From NCBI RefSeq assembly GCF_958979055.1, contig NC_084892.1, forward strand, positions 1,877,501-1,941,500: a stretch of 64,000 nt of DNA, written 5' to 3'. Source of the stretch: Alnus glutinosa. Taxonomy: Eukaryota; Streptophyta; Magnoliopsida; Fagales; Betulaceae. Every line of letters begins with the position of its first letter. Position 1 is the stretch's first letter. Positions 22,659-33,632 of this stretch are shown here, one piece after another. The position numbers and the translations under genes were made by a program. The notes under the pieces are model-generated. The model had not been told where the DNA came from and ran no database searches. It saw only the letters and a program-made list of their open reading frames with translations.

Positions 22659-25127
22659 ATGGCAAGGCACGTCCATCGTCTTCCCAGGTTCCTCCTCACT
22701 GCCCAAACCGATGTCCAAAACCCCATCTCATTCCCTCTCTCCCACTCCCTCTGCTCAGCCTCTGCCCCTGAAAACCCAACCGAAACCACCCTGACAGAGA
22801 TTCAGAACCCTTCTACCAACGTTGAAGACCAGCAGCGCCATGAGCAAGTCCGGAAGCTCCGAGTCCTTCTCCAACAGGGCCGTACGGAGAGTGCCCAGAG
22901 GCTCAGCAAGTCCCTTGTTCTCTCCAAAGCTCCTTTCTCTTCGCCCTCGGAGCTTTTCACTCTCTTCGCTGTCTCTGCGCCCTCCATGATGCGCACTTTC
23001 TCCGACATGCTCTTGGCGGTTTGCTCGGAGTCCAGAATGACAACCGAAGCCATGGAGTTGTACAGATTGATGAAGAGAGACGGTAGGTTTCCTTCTTTGG
23101 CTTCTTTCAATGTGTTGCTTGAATCATTGGTGGCTTCGAAACAGTTTCAGATAGCTTTGGAATTGGTTTCGGATGTTCTGGGGTCGGGTATCCGACTTGA
23201 TAGGTTTGCCTTTGGGAAGGCGGTTCTTGCGGCGGTGAAGTTGGGGGATTTGAATAGGGCATTTGAGTTGCTGGATATCATGAAGAAGAGCAGTGTGAGT
23301 CCTAATGTGTTTGTTTACAATGTGGTGCTGGGTGGATTGTGTAAAGAGAAGAGAATGAGGGATGCGGAGAAGGTGTTTGATGAAATGCTGAAGAGGAAGT
23401 TAGTGCCAAGTTTGGTTACGTATAATACGATGATTGATGGGTATTGTAAGGTGGGGGAATTGGAGGGTGCTTTTGGTTTTAGAGACAGGATGAAGGTGGA
23501 GAATGTGGAGCCAAGTCTTGTTACATTCAATTCTTTACTTAGTGGGCTTTGTCGGGCACGGAGAATGGATGATTCAAAGAGGATGTTAGAAGAAATGGAA
23601 GCCTGTGGATTTGTGCCTGATGGGTTTACTTACAGTATACTTTTTGATGGGCATTCGAGATGTGGTAATGGTGAGGCTTCATTGGCTTTGTTTGAAGAAG
23701 CAGTTGGGAAAGGGGTAAGGTTTAATAAGTATACATGTAGCATTTTGTTGAATGGGTTGTGCAAAGAAGGGAAGATGGAAAAGGCAGAGGAGATTCTGAA
23801 GAAGCTAATGGAGAGAGGACTTGTTCCGGATGAGGTAATGTATAACACAATTATCAATGGATATTGTCGGAGGGGCGATTTGAACAGATCCATTTCGATT
23901 CTTGAACAAATGGAAAGTCATGGGTTGAGGCTCAACTGCATCACTTTCAATACTTTGATCAGCAAGTTTTGTGAGATGAGAGAGATGGATAAGGCGGAGG
24001 TGTGGGTAAAGAAGATGGCAGAGAAGGGAGTTTCCCCGAGTGTTGAGACATTTAACACCCTTATTGATGGCTATGGACGGAAGCGCTTGTTCGACAGGTG
24101 TTTCCAGATTCTCGAAGAAATGGAAAATAAAGGGATAAAGCCAAATGTTGTAAGCTATGGTTCTCTCATACATTGTTTATGCAACGATGGTAAGCTTCTT
24201 GAAGCTGAAATTAACCTCAGGGATATGGTAGGAAGAGGGGTTTTGCCAAATGCACAAATATATAATATGCTCATTGATGGTAGTTGTACAGCGGGGAAAC
24301 TGAAAGATGCCTTTAAGTTTTTCGATGAGATGATGAAAAATGGTATAAGGGCAACACTTGTAACCTACAATGCTCTTATTGATGGGCTGTGCAAAAAGGG
24401 AAGGGTGATAGAAGCTGAAAATTTGGTTTCCGAGATCACAAGTAGTGGTTATAATCCTGATGTGATCACATACAACTCCCTAATGTCAGGGTATTCTAAT
24501 ATAAAAAACATACAGAAATGTCTCAGCTTGTATGAACATATGAAGAAGTTGGGTATCAAACCTACTTTAAATTCATATCATCCTCTAATTAGTGCAGGCG
24601 GTGAGGAAGATATTGTGCTTGTGGACAATTTGGTCTATGAAATGTCACAGATGGGTTTGGTCCCCGACAGGTTGGTATATAATGCACTCATTCACTTTTA
24701 TGCAAAACATGGCGACGTTCAAAAGGCGTTTGCCTTGCAGCGTGATATGATAGACCAGGGCATTCATGCTGACAAGATGACCTATAATAGCTTGATTCTG
24801 GGGCACTTCAGAGAAGGAAAGTTGTCAGGGGTAAAGGATCTTGTTAATGATATGGAGGCTAAAGGATTGGCCCCTAAAGCTGATACGTATAACATACTTG
24901 TTAAAGGGTTTTGCGAACAAAAGGATTTCAGTGGGGCATATGTTTGGTTTAGAGAAATGGCCGACAACGGTTTCCTACTAACTGCCTCTACATGCAATGA
25001 GCTGACCTCTGGCCTTCAACAGGAGGGGAGGTTGCAAGAGGCCCAGATCGTCTGCTCGGAAATGAAGGTTAAACTAAAAGATTATTGGAACACCAACGAG
25101 GATCTTTCTGCCGTTGCCAAAATGTAA
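22659..25127 (+). CDS. P-class pentatricopeptide repeat protein (At5g12100-like)
   Basis: An intronless gene of 822 residues. Residues ~1-45 (basic, Ser/Leu/Arg-rich, MARHVHRLPRFLL) look like an organelle transit peptide, probably mitochondrial. From about residue 110 to 800 there are roughly 18-19 tandem 35-residue PPR motifs with the usual signatures (YNTMIDGYCKVGELEGAF; TYNALIDGLCKKGRVIEA). No E, DYW or other tail domain follows, so it is P-class: such proteins bind specific organellar RNAs for stabilisation, splicing or translation. The order and sequence follow Arabidopsis At5g12100 nearly end to end, including the KLRVLLQQGRTESA N-terminal block and the EDLSAVAKM C-terminus. The RNA target is unknown to me. 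The ATG chosen is the first in frame and gives a good transit peptide. Confidence 0.96.
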   Translation: MARHVHRLPRFLLTAQTDVQNPISFPLSHSLCSASAPENPTETTLTEIQNPSTNVEDQQRHEQVRKLRVLLQQGRTESAQRLSKSLVLSKAPFSSPSELFTLFAVSAPSMMRTFSDMLLAVCSESRMTTEAMELYRLMKRDGRFPSLASFNVLLESLVASKQFQIALELVSDVLGSGIRLDRFAFGKAVLAAVKLGDLNRAFELLDIMKKSSVSPNVFVYNVVLGGLCKEKRMRDAEKVFDEMLKRKLVPSLVTYNTMIDGYCKVGELEGAFGFRDRMKVENVEPSLVTFNSLLSGLCRARRMDDSKRMLEEMEACGFVPDGFTYSILFDGHSRCGNGEASLALFEEAVGKGVRFNKYTCSILLNGLCKEGKMEKAEEILKKLMERGLVPDEVMYNTIINGYCRRGDLNRSISILEQMESHGLRLNCITFNTLISKFCEMREMDKAEVWVKKMAEKGVSPSVETFNTLIDGYGRKRLFDRCFQILEEMENKGIKPNVVSYGSLIHCLCNDGKLLEAEINLRDMVGRGVLPNAQIYNMLIDGSCTAGKLKDAFKFFDEMMKNGIRATLVTYNALIDGLCKKGRVIEAENLVSEITSSGYNPDVITYNSLMSGYSNIKNIQKCLSLYEHMKKLGIKPTLNSYHPLISAGGEEDIVLVDNLVYEMSQMGLVPDRLVYNALIHFYAKHGDVQKAFALQRDMIDQGIHADKMTYNSLILGHFREGKLSGVKDLVNDMEAKGLAPKADTYNILVKGFCEQKDFSGAYVWFREMADNGFLLTASTCNELTSGLQQEGRLQEAQIVCSEMKVKLKDYWNTNEDLSAVAKM

Positions 25128-26651
25128 AGGGGAGATTTTTGACGTGGTTAAGCTCTCAGCACAACGATTTATCAATAAAGAGAGACGTATATTGTATTAT
25201 AGCTTCGATTTGTACACTCTTCTGCCTTATTACTTCTTTGTTGGTATTGAAACACGGTGAAGAGTGTGGCTGATCTTAGAAAGGATGATAGATAAGGTGG
25301 TAAAGAAGCAAATATTTGGCAGGCTGAGCCGAGCAATGGCGTGCACACTGTTCTGAGGATTTGTTAGGAGTTATTCCTTGTGAACAAGCTTCTAGCTTGA
25401 AACATTTGATATCCAACCAGGGCCACAGGTATTCTACTTGTATAGAAATTTCAAGCAATTTCATAAGTTTTATGATTACGTTTTAGATTACAAAATCTGT
25501 AGCACTGTTACCACTGTACTGTTGGCCGCCGTAACAAATTATGCGGCATCCGATCATTAGCAGATATTCTACTTGTTTCATATCTCTTATTCACCTTGAT
25601 GCTAGCAGATACTCAAATACCATGTTAATTCATTATTTATTCAAAAACTTAACCTAATTAAAAAACAATTCATTTAATTAATAAATTCTAGCATTGACAA
25701 ACACTAATTGGCTATCCTTAGCTGCCGTGGGCAGTAAAATTATGTAGCTCGCATGGTCGAAGAGTGTTCCAAGAATTGCTTTCGGGTTGCATTACACTAT
25801 TGGGCACTTGATTTGTAGCTTGCATGGTTGAACAGCGTTCCAAGAATTGGTTTGCGTTGTACTGTTGTTTGAAACAGAGCACAAAGGGTACTCTCTCCTG
25901 TTAAGGATGTCCTCCATTCTCAAACATTTCAGTCAATTCCTGCTGCCCACTTCATGGACAAGGTGGGCAATTCATGTTCGCAGGTTAGATTTAAATTATG
26001 TTTAGATATCTATATAAAATTATATAAATTAACTCTAATACAGCTAATTTAATTAAATAGATCAAACATTTTTAACTTTAAATTACTAATTTTGTATTGA
26101 ATTTGTGTTAAATTTGCAAATTCCATCAAAGTTGTCAATTCAAAATGTCGTATGTCGAGTTCATATCGTATTGAGACATGAACATAAGACTATATAGATT
26201 AACTTTAATCAAACCATTTTAATTAGGCGGGTCAAATGCTTTAACCTTAACTCGCTAATTTTGTAAGGAATCTGTGTAATTTGTTTTAGGTTTAATATTG
26301 ACTGCCATAATAAATCTTAGTTAAAATAAAGTTCATCCAGCTTCTATATGAATTTATTTGATCGAATGAATAGGCAAAATATCAAACATCAAATGACATG
26401 TTTTAGATTCATGGCATTTTAATTTCCTCCAACTAATCTGGAGAAAATTTTATCCACACACTAATCCTACTGGTTAAATAAATATAACGTAAAAATCATT
26501 ACAAAACCCAACATTTTCAAAATTTCCAACAATTATTAAATCATATACTCAGGTCCCATAAAATTTGATTAACAAAACCAGTTCATCCACTGAACCAACG
26601 AAGAACAAGGAACTCCAAAAACGAAAAGAAAGGGTTACAAGCTCACCAAAT
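25128..26651. other. Intergenic between PPR and peroxiredoxin genes (tail to tail)
   Basis: It contains the 3' UTRs of both converging genes. An imperfect ~73-bp tandem duplication lies at about 25742-25862 (GTAGCTCGCATGGT and GTAGCTTGCATGGTTGAA, each followed by a GTTCCAAGAATTG block). A diverged ~180-bp repeat pair lies at about 25985-26280 (each with ATATAGATTAACT/ATATAAATTAACT and CTAATTTTGTA). No further gene seen. Confidence 0.55.
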
Positions 26652-27347
26652 TCAAAGAGCTTTGAGTATATCCTCAGCCCCACTGAACGTAAACGCACCG
26701 CCCTCCTCCAAATTCAAGACCTTGACGATCCCATCTTCCGCCAAGAGCGCGTACCTTCGGGATCTCACGCCCAACCCCACGGGCTTGTCGCTCAGATCGA
26801 GCTCGCACCCGATGGCCCTGGTGAAGTCACCGTTCCCATCGGACAACAAGAGCACCTCGTCGTTGATGTTGAGGTTCTCCTTCCAGGCTTTCATGACGAA
26901 GGCGTCGTTGACCGAAATGCAAGCGATGGTGTCGACCCCTTTGGCCTTGAGCTCCTTGGACTTGTCTACGAAGCCCGGGAGGTGCTTCTGGGAGCAGGTG
27001 GGAGTGAAGGCGCCGGGGACGGCGAAGAGGATGGCCTTCTTGTTCTTGGTGAGGTCGGAGATGGTGGTGGTCTGGAGCTCGCCGGCGGTGTCGAAGTAGG
27101 AGAGCGTGGTGTCTGGGAGCTTGTCGCCGACGGCTATGGCGGCGGAGATTGTGGATTTGGGTGTGGTGGTGGTGGAGAGTTTGAGGGGTTTTGGGTGGCT
27201 GTTGTGGAGTTTGAGGGGGAGAGACGTGAAGTAGGGTTTAGAGGAGAGGGTTTTGGCCGTTGGGAAGAGAGAGGCTGAGGTTCTGGCGGAGAGAGAGAGG
27301 GAGGTGGTGGAGGAGAGGAGTCTGGAGATGGAGAGCGAGGCTGCCAT
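26652..27347 (-). CDS. PRXIIE: Peroxiredoxin-2E, chloroplastic
   Basis: A type II (Prx5-like) atypical two-Cys peroxiredoxin that reduces H2O2 and alkyl hydroperoxides in the plastid stroma using glutaredoxin or thioredoxin. It is a single exon of 231 residues. Residues 1-~68 form a Ser/Thr-rich chloroplast transit peptide ending near KSTISAA; the mature domain starts at [12 protein letters not shown]. The peroxidatic cysteine C118 lies in PGAFTPTCS and the resolving cysteine C143 in ACISVNDAF, the spacing expected of PrxII. A third cysteine is C181 in IGCELDL. The conserved [11 protein letters not shown] and C-terminal [11 protein letters not shown] are present. The upstream (minus-strand) region past 27348 is the presumptive promoter. 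Confidence 0.97.
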   Translation of the reverse strand: MAASLSISRLLSSTTSLSLSARTSASLFPTAKTLSSKPYFTSLPLKLHNSHPKPLKLSTTTTPKSTISAAIAVGDKLPDTTLSYFDTAGELQTTTISDLTKNKKAILFAVPGAFTPTCSQKHLPGFVDKSKELKAKGVDTIACISVNDAFVMKAWKENLNINDEVLLLSDGNGDFTRAIGCELDLSDKPVGLGVRSRRYALLAEDGIVKVLNLEEGGAFTFSGAEDILKAL

Positions 27348-27635
27348 TGCTCTGTGTGCGTGTGTTTGACGGAGAATGAGAGAACCTGTAGTCCTGTACC
27401 GTGTGTATTTGGGTTATTTTGGTTTGGGCGGAGGAAGCAATGAGGGGCTGAGATGCCTCCCGAGATTTGGGTGTGATTTTTTAGGGTACTCTTTTGTCTG
27501 GGCCTTTTGGGTTCTGGTAATGGTAATAATATAAAATAAAAGTTTATTTATAATACTAATTATAATAAGAAAAGATATTAGACAATAATCTTATTTTTCT
27601 TGAAGAAACTAGAAAGTTTTTAAGCTATATAATTT
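27348..27635. other. Peroxiredoxin promoter region
   Basis: Short region upstream of PRXIIE on the minus strand, GC-moderate near the gene and AT-rich beyond 27520. No clear TATA box was chosen. Confidence 0.35.
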
Positions 27636-28080
27636 TATTTTATTTTTTTTAAGAAAACCTGAATATCATTGACCATCAAAGAGAACCTTTCTCAACAAGT
27701 ACAAAAGGTCGAATTGAGGGAGGACAGTCATCCACCCAAACCTAATCTAAAAAATGGTTTAAAGCCAACTTGGCTATATTATGAGTAGTTTTATTTGCTT
27801 CTCTACTAACATGCCTAACTTCATAATACTAGAGACTTGACATTATGAGTCGAATGTCCTCGAGCAGCTGGCCATACTTGCTCCAGCATGGGGTATCCTT
27901 ACACACAGCATTCACAACAGTTAATAAATCACCTTTGAAGACCATCCTCCGAAAGCCCATCTCACTGCATAGATTTATCACTCTCCATAATGCCACAGCC
28001 TATACTACTATTGGAGCAATGACATAAGGGACTACCTTAACCATAGTAGCCAACACTTCACCCTACTCATCTTTTATAAA
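27636..28080 (-). mobile_element. 3' end of a degenerate LINE (RNase H-like domain)
   Basis: The minus strand encodes the C-terminal RNase H-like region found in plant L1-type LINEs. In order it gives GEVLAT, ALWRVINLCSEMGFRRMVF, GDLLTVVNAVCKDTPCWS, EVRHVSREANK, HNIAKLAL and VEKGSL then a stop. A short A-rich tail follows at 27636-27650. Several in-frame stops interrupt it, and the reverse transcriptase and endonuclease parts are missing, so it is a 5'-truncated dead copy. Confidence 0.85.
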
Positions 28081-29684
28081 TTAACTATCGTGAAACTCTT
28101 ACAACATTAGACTTGAAATCAATAGCTTAGTGATATCATAAGTTCAAGACTTCTAGTGATATAAACAAAAATCATTCTCAAAATTTGTTTTAGAAACAAG
28201 GGTTTCTGTTAGTTGCACAACAAGAAACATCGGTATAACTCATGCACATGCATAGGTCCTACTAATATCTTGTTGTGTAAATATTGTGCATCTTTTATAT
28301 TGTGCAAAAATTATTTTTCCTTTGTTAAAGTGTTTTGAGGTATTTTTTTGTTTTTAATATTTTTATTTTGAGAATAGAAAATGAAAGACAGGAAATAAAA
28401 GTTTTAATAAACCAAGCCAAAAGATTTATCAATTAAAGGGAGGTGAAACCAATAAACAAAAATTGATTTTTCATCGATCAGAGTCTTGCTCTTTATATAA
28501 TAAAAGCTCCGAGTTAGAAGAGAGAAATTGTCGCGAGTGAAAAAAACATACGTAGTTTGTGGTCCATGTCCTTAGAGCCCTTGGCGCCTTAAAATGCGTT
28601 GATCTGTCACCTACTCTCCATGGCCCAGAGAGACCAAGTTTTTGTTTCGGCTGTGTGTTCCTCACACAAGCAATTTTGCAGAAGTAGATATTATAAGTAT
28701 GCCAAGATTCCAAGGAATATGATTCATGAGGACCCGGATCTCTTATATTTAGGGGATAGAGATCTGATCTTTAGCAACTTTTGTTGTTTGGATGGTTAGT
28801 AATTCGGATAGCAAATGTGATAAAGTTTTTATGAGCTCATTTGTTTGAACAAATCTCGAGCAATCATCCTACTCGTTAAGACATGCAGGCTCCATAAATA
28901 CTTTTGAATCTACAATTACGTATTTCGGCCAATTCTCCTACTCTCATTAATTGGGCAAGGAATGGGAGGGGGCCTAGCAAGACTCATATGCACGGGTAGG
29001 AGTTTTTTGTCTGTGCAGAGGGTTTATTGTTCGAACAATAAGTTATTCGTGCGGGCAAGGAGTGCTATTTTAAGCAATTTTTCTACCCTCCTCTTTGGAC
29101 AATGGATTGCAAAACATCTCCACCACCCTGATTGTGCAACTAAGAGCATTCGATTCATAGCTATAGCTGTTAGTCATTGCTTAGAAAAGGTTAGACTTAC
29201 TTATTTAAGTTAATATTTTAACATTCACTCTCACGTGTAGAGTCATAATTCAAACTCATCTATTTCAACATCGTGTTAATTAAATTATGGCTTGTAAAAA
29301 AAACTTCAGCTAATAAGGAATATTGGACTTCAAGGGTAGGCAACTAACTTTCCTAACAGCGATGCCATTAGGTCTAATTTCATTTCAACAAAGTTATTAT
29401 CGTTATTATCACTAATACTAATTATTTTAAGCTCTTCTCTCAACGTCTATGAAGGTTAGAACGAAAGAATCATGTTACTAGCATGCTACCTACCAATACG
29501 AATTGCAATTTTGTCCGAGATAAAGTTTTTTTCTTTTTCTTTTTTAATTGAATAGGAAAAAAATTTCTAACTTACTCTAAATTATTATTATTATTTTAAA
29601 GTAGTTGAGCAAACTTCATAAAAAGGCAAATTAAGCACAGTACTATTAAATTAACTAGCATGTGATTCTAATATGTATTTTAAA
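28081..29684. other. Intergenic, upstream edge of DC1 array
   Basis: No intact gene. About 28480-28615 resembles 37765-37905 downstream of the DC1 gene: shared GCTCTT..TATA.AA, GTGGTCCATG.CCTT and CCTTAAAATGCGTTG then GTCAC. It may be the trailing part of a lost earlier array unit. About 29205-29330 holds a badly decayed TRIM-like stretch (TTTAACATTCACTCTCACGTG). Confidence 0.45.
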
Positions 29685-30451
29685 AAATTTGAAAATTACA
29701 TACTCTTAAAATACATCTAAGGTTAATAGAGTAGATTGAAAGAGGGAAATATATCATTTTGAAACAACTAATTTGCATAGAAATAGCGTTCTCTTTTCTT
29801 CCTTAAATTCACTCTTATCTAATTCCATAGCACAAATTTAATAAAACAATTTGAAAGCATTCCAGATATATTACCCTTCAATAAACATGATTTAGATAGA
29901 AAAATCCGATTAACGGTTTTTCTAGTCACTTAAAAAAAATTGTGGTAATATTTTAGTCAGCTTAAAATCAACATATTGGCTAAGTAGATAAAATTTCTTG
30001 CTTTCACATTGATGAAGGGTCATATCAGCTTTTTTAGTCAGTTAAGCATTGTTACAAAACTTAGGGATAATTTAGGTTTGTAGAGGGAGCCTAGGCCTTT
30101 AAAGTCATTAAAGCTAAGGGACCTTACACCTCTTAACACAAGTTTTGATTTGTCTTAATAATTCTTGCCACTTTATTACAAAATCCATGCTTAAATAGAA
30201 CTACAATTGACTTATAATTAGGTTTGTAAACCTATTCTATTTTGGACTAGGAGAAGTGAGTTCCCATATAAGGAAGCATCCTACAAACTCCAATTAGGAC
30301 TAAGACTCTTACAAAGGAAATAAAAGATACTAACTTACATGAAAAGAAATAAACTTGCATGAAAAGAAATAACATGAAAATACCATTGATGTTTCTCTCA
30401 ATATCTTGAGATAGTTGGGCAGAAAATATTAATAAATCTAGGGTCCTAAGA

Positions 30452-30829
30452 AGCATCTCCAGCAAAACCAACTATTTTAGCTATTCAAAATACACATTTT
30501 TCTATTTTAACTATTAACTTTTCAATAGAAACTCCAACATATTAAATATTCCTCTATGCTTTTTTTAAAATATTATTTTTCAATGTTTTAAGAAATAAAG
30601 ATAAAAGTAAAGATATAGAAAGCACATAATCCGATGGCTCTTTCTCAACAAGAGAAACAATATTTTATTCTTATAGTATGCTACAGTGAATAGCAACATT
30701 TTGCTATTCACTGTAGTAAAAAATATATTCTTACATCTTCTAAATCTAATCTGTTGGACATGAAAATTTGATAATATTAACTAAAAATAAGGGGTTTACC
30801 TAATCTATTGAAAATGCTCTAAGCTGCAT
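30452..30829. mobile_element. hAT-like MITE
   Basis: The left end AAGCATCTCCAGCAAAACC and right end AAAATGCTCT match the widespread plant AGAGCATCTCCAAC family. CTAAG is repeated just outside both ends (a partial target duplication). The centre has a perfect palindrome CTACAGTGAATAGCAA..TTGCTATTCACTGTAG. A truncated piece of the same element remains in unit B at about 34741-34770. Confidence 0.65.
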
Positions 30830-31420
30830 CTACTAATTAGAAGAAGAAGAAAAAGAAAACTGCATATACAAAGTACATACGACTGTACAAACTTTTTGTT
30901 TGTTATTTTTTGAGCTAAATTATCATTTGAGAAACAATATGCTAAGAATGAATAAAGTAAAAACATACATTCATTTTATTTTATAGCCTAAATTTTGTTT
31001 TGTAATATCTAATGATGTTTATGTAGTGTTGCATCAAGTAATTATGCTATACCTCACTCAAAATGTAATATGTACCATGCCATATCCAACGGTGCCAGAT
31101 TCATCCATCCTAACTCGCTTATAGTTTAGACCAATCTATACCATTGCAAAATTATCATCACTCTTTTGAGGTCATAGCAAACGTTTTGGAGGGTCTATCT
31201 TCGCAAGTGTTGAAGGGTATTAAGGATAGGATTTTCAAGGAATCATAATTCCTAAAGTGGATTTTTTACTTCAACCATGAATTGGGCTTATGATCCAGAG
31301 CAACAAACATGGCCCAAATCCAACATATGCCGGAGTGGTATAGCTAGTTAACAGCCCCACCGACCAATGTCTTCGTATATATATATTTTTAGGGAAATTG
31401 TTTAGAACCCTAAAAAAATG

Positions 31421-31556
31421 TCATACATTATACTTTTATTTCATTTTGCTAATGTGATAGTGTCAATCAGTTATTGTATATTTAAAAAAAATAAAAATAA
31501 AAAAAAAATCTAAGACCTATCATATTAACAAGATGAGATAAAAATATGGTGTATGA
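31421..31556. mobile_element. MITE of the GAGAAATGCTATA family
   Basis: The left CATTATACTTTTATTTCATT and the right ATGAGATAAAAATATGGTG are complementary ends. The same ACTTTTATCTCA/TGAGATAAAAGT theme recurs at 44965-45345, 45355-45660, 51168-51320 and 59284-59452, making this the most repeated MITE family in the window. Confidence 0.6.
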
Positions 31557-31589
31557 GATTATTCAAACCCAAAATAATTTCCACACAAC

Positions 31590-32046
31590 AAAAATGTAGG
31601 AGTAATTACCTTTTCCCCCCATGAACTACTAAAAAATGCGCGATGCCTCTATGAACTACCAACTCGACCAAAATAGAGCATTCAACTACCAAAGACAACC
31701 ATTTACCCCCTTCTGTCAGTCAAATGGGTTAAAACAAACCGTCAACGGGTCACGTGACCGTCATATGCCGTTTTACCCTCATTTTCTTCCTCTTTTCCCC
31801 CCATAAATTACCACCATCTTCCTCTTTTTTCCCCATGAACTACAGCCATCTTCCAACATGCCCCCATGTAAAACGGCACATGACCCGTTGACTGTTTTTT
31901 TTAACCCCTCTAACTAACGAAAGAGGGAAAAATTGTTGTCTTTGGTAGTTAAATGATCTATTTTGGTCAAATTGGTAGTTCATGGGGGCATTGCGCATTT
32001 TTTGGTAGGTCATTGGGGAAAAAAGGTAATTACCCAAAAAAATGTA
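31590..32046. mobile_element. MULE-like MITE, 439 bp, 9-bp TSD
   Basis: AAAAATGTA flanks the element (31590-31598 and 32038-32046). The inverted arms (~190 bp) include GTAATTACCTTTT / AAAAGGTAATTAC, CATGAACTAC / GTAGTTCATG and AACGGGTCACGTGAC / CATGACCCGTTGAC. The centre near 31800 is C/T-rich (TTCCTCTTTTCCCCC). Non-coding. Confidence 0.85.
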
Positions 32047-32298
32047 AGATTTAGTCATTTGCAGGAATAGATCTCCAAAAGGGGGCTCTCAGGTCCCCCT
32101 ATCAAGTGGTGGATTCTGGTGTGTTTCCTCTGCATCCACCACTTGTGCGATTTTTTATTTTACAAAAATATTCAAATATAAATTAATTATTTTTAAAAAA
32201 GGAAAAACAGAAATAAATATAACATATAAGCTTTGACGTAATAATCATTGCATGCCACTTCTTCCTATTGGTTAACATGTAAAAGTAGAGATGTGGTT

Positions 32299-32791
32299 AA
32301 AATTGTTAAATTATCATTTATCCTAAAAACTTAAATTATAAGAAGAGTTAAATTTAATTATTTAATCAATACATCAACACTCTCCCTCATGTGTGGGCTT
32401 AAACTTCATTTTAATAGGTAAGGCCTAACTCTTGGAATATTTAATTGAAATGAGAGGTAAATGACAGAGTCAAGGTTCGAACTCAAGACATTTGGCTCTA
32501 ATACCATGTTAAATTACCACTTATCCTAAAAACTTAAACTAATAGGAAAATATAAATTTAATCATTTAATCAATACTTTAACACTCTCCCTCAAGTATGG
32601 GTTTAAATTTCATTTTAATAGGTGAGGCCCAACACGTGAAATATTTAATTAAAATGAGAGGTAAATGAAAGAGATAAGGTTCGAACTCAGAACCTTTGCT
32701 CTGATACTATGTTAAATTACTATTTGTTCCAAAAACTTAAGCTAATATGAAAAGTTGGATTTAATCACTTAATAAACACTTTAACAAAAAT
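32299..32791 (-). mobile_element. TRIM retroelement with three terminal repeats
   Basis: A non-coding miniature LTR-type element read on the minus strand. Three 76-77 bp terminal repeats (32304-32379, 32507-32583, 32710-32786), each bounded TGTTAAA..TTTAACA (slightly varied), alternate with two ~127-bp internal segments. Each internal segment begins with a TGGTATCAGAGCC-like primer-binding site and ends in a GAGGGAGAG purine tract. The 5-bp target duplication AAAAT is perfect (32299-32303, 32787-32791). The paralogous unit B has the uninterrupted site (34900-34904), so insertion followed the duplication. The LTR-internal-LTR-internal-LTR form is a known tandem TRIM arrangement. It looks structurally complete; the terminal repeats differ at several positions, so it is not very recent. 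Confidence 0.9.
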
Positions 32792-33100
32792 TTGGACACA
32801 AAAGTTGATGAACAGGTCTAATTGGCAAACATACAAATAATCCTTATTTGGCCAAAAACATTTTCATTTTCTTTATTTTTTTTTAAGGAGAAATGTTAGG
32901 AATACCAAATCTTTTACCAATAAATGGATACCAAGATGATGTAGAGCTTATCCATCGAAGAATATCAAAACAATTAATAAAAATAAATGCTACAATTTTC
33001 AATGAATAAGCTCCACATAGTACCCATCTTTTGATAAAAGATTTTGTACTTCTAACGTTTCTCTTTAAATGTACTAGTATACCGTGTTCATTGCTTGATG

Positions 33101-33498
33101 CATGAAGCCTTGAAGAGAAGGAAAAGAATAAATAAACAAAGGGGAAGAGAGGAAAGAAAAGAATCCACAATGACTTTTGGCTTGGGGCTTTAAGCCTTGA
33201 AGAGAAGAAAGGAATAAATAAACATAGAGCAAAAGGGAAAAAAGAAATGAATAGAAGAAAATTAAATCGACAAAGGGATGGTGCTTGGTGCTTGAAGCCT
33301 TGATTAGAGAAGAGAAGAATAAATAAACAGTGGGAGAGAAAGTCGGGGGGGGGAAGAAGAAAAGAATCCAGGATTGCGACTTGGTAGTTAATCTTTGAAG
33401 TTGAAGAGAGGAAAAGAATAAATAAACAAAGGAAGAGAGAAAGAGCGGGGGGAGGGGGGGAAGAAGAAAAGAATCCACAAAGTGATCGACAAAGGGTT
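33101..33498 (+). repeat. Purine-rich ~100-bp tandem repeats in the unit A promoter
   Basis: Four units start near 33107, 33191, 33296 and 33399. Each has a GAAGCCTTGA-like head (the last AGTTGAAGAGAGG), AAGAATAAATAAAC, and in most a GGGGAAGAAGAAAAGAATCC tail. Unit B has the same four at about 35055-35400. The open frames on the opposite strand are by-products of this low-complexity purine sequence. Confidence 0.8.
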
Positions 33499-33504
33499 GC
33501 AAGA

Positions 33505-33512
33505 TATAAATA
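33505..33512 (+). promoter_or_regulatory. TATA box of the truncated DC1 copy (unit A)
   Basis: TATAAATA in GATATAAATAGAGAACAAG, identical to the unit B promoter at 35430-35437. In unit A the downstream leader is split by a ~650-bp insertion before the remaining ATG at 34253. Confidence 0.6.
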
Positions 33513-33632
33513 GAGAACAAGTGATGTGGACCAATTGACACAAAATACAGGAAAAAGATAGATAGACTCATTCGAGGGAATTGTGACCTCTACTTTGAGA
33601 GAACATGATCTCCTAAACACAGTAAACTGTAT

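Noticed and set aside
26565-27278. 237-codon open frame on the plus strand
   Set aside because: It is antisense to the peroxiredoxin gene; its Gly/Glu-rich translation is the shadow of a GC-rich coding region and matches no family.
33101-33498. Regular repeats that might suggest a CRISPR-like array
   Set aside because: The units are adjacent, imperfect and purine-rich without unique spacers. This is a plant nuclear promoter minisatellite.
32883-33620. 245-codon minus-strand frame and its relatives at 35141-35794
   Set aside because: They are the complement of the purine-rich promoter minisatellite; Phe/Leu/Ser low complexity, with no domain.
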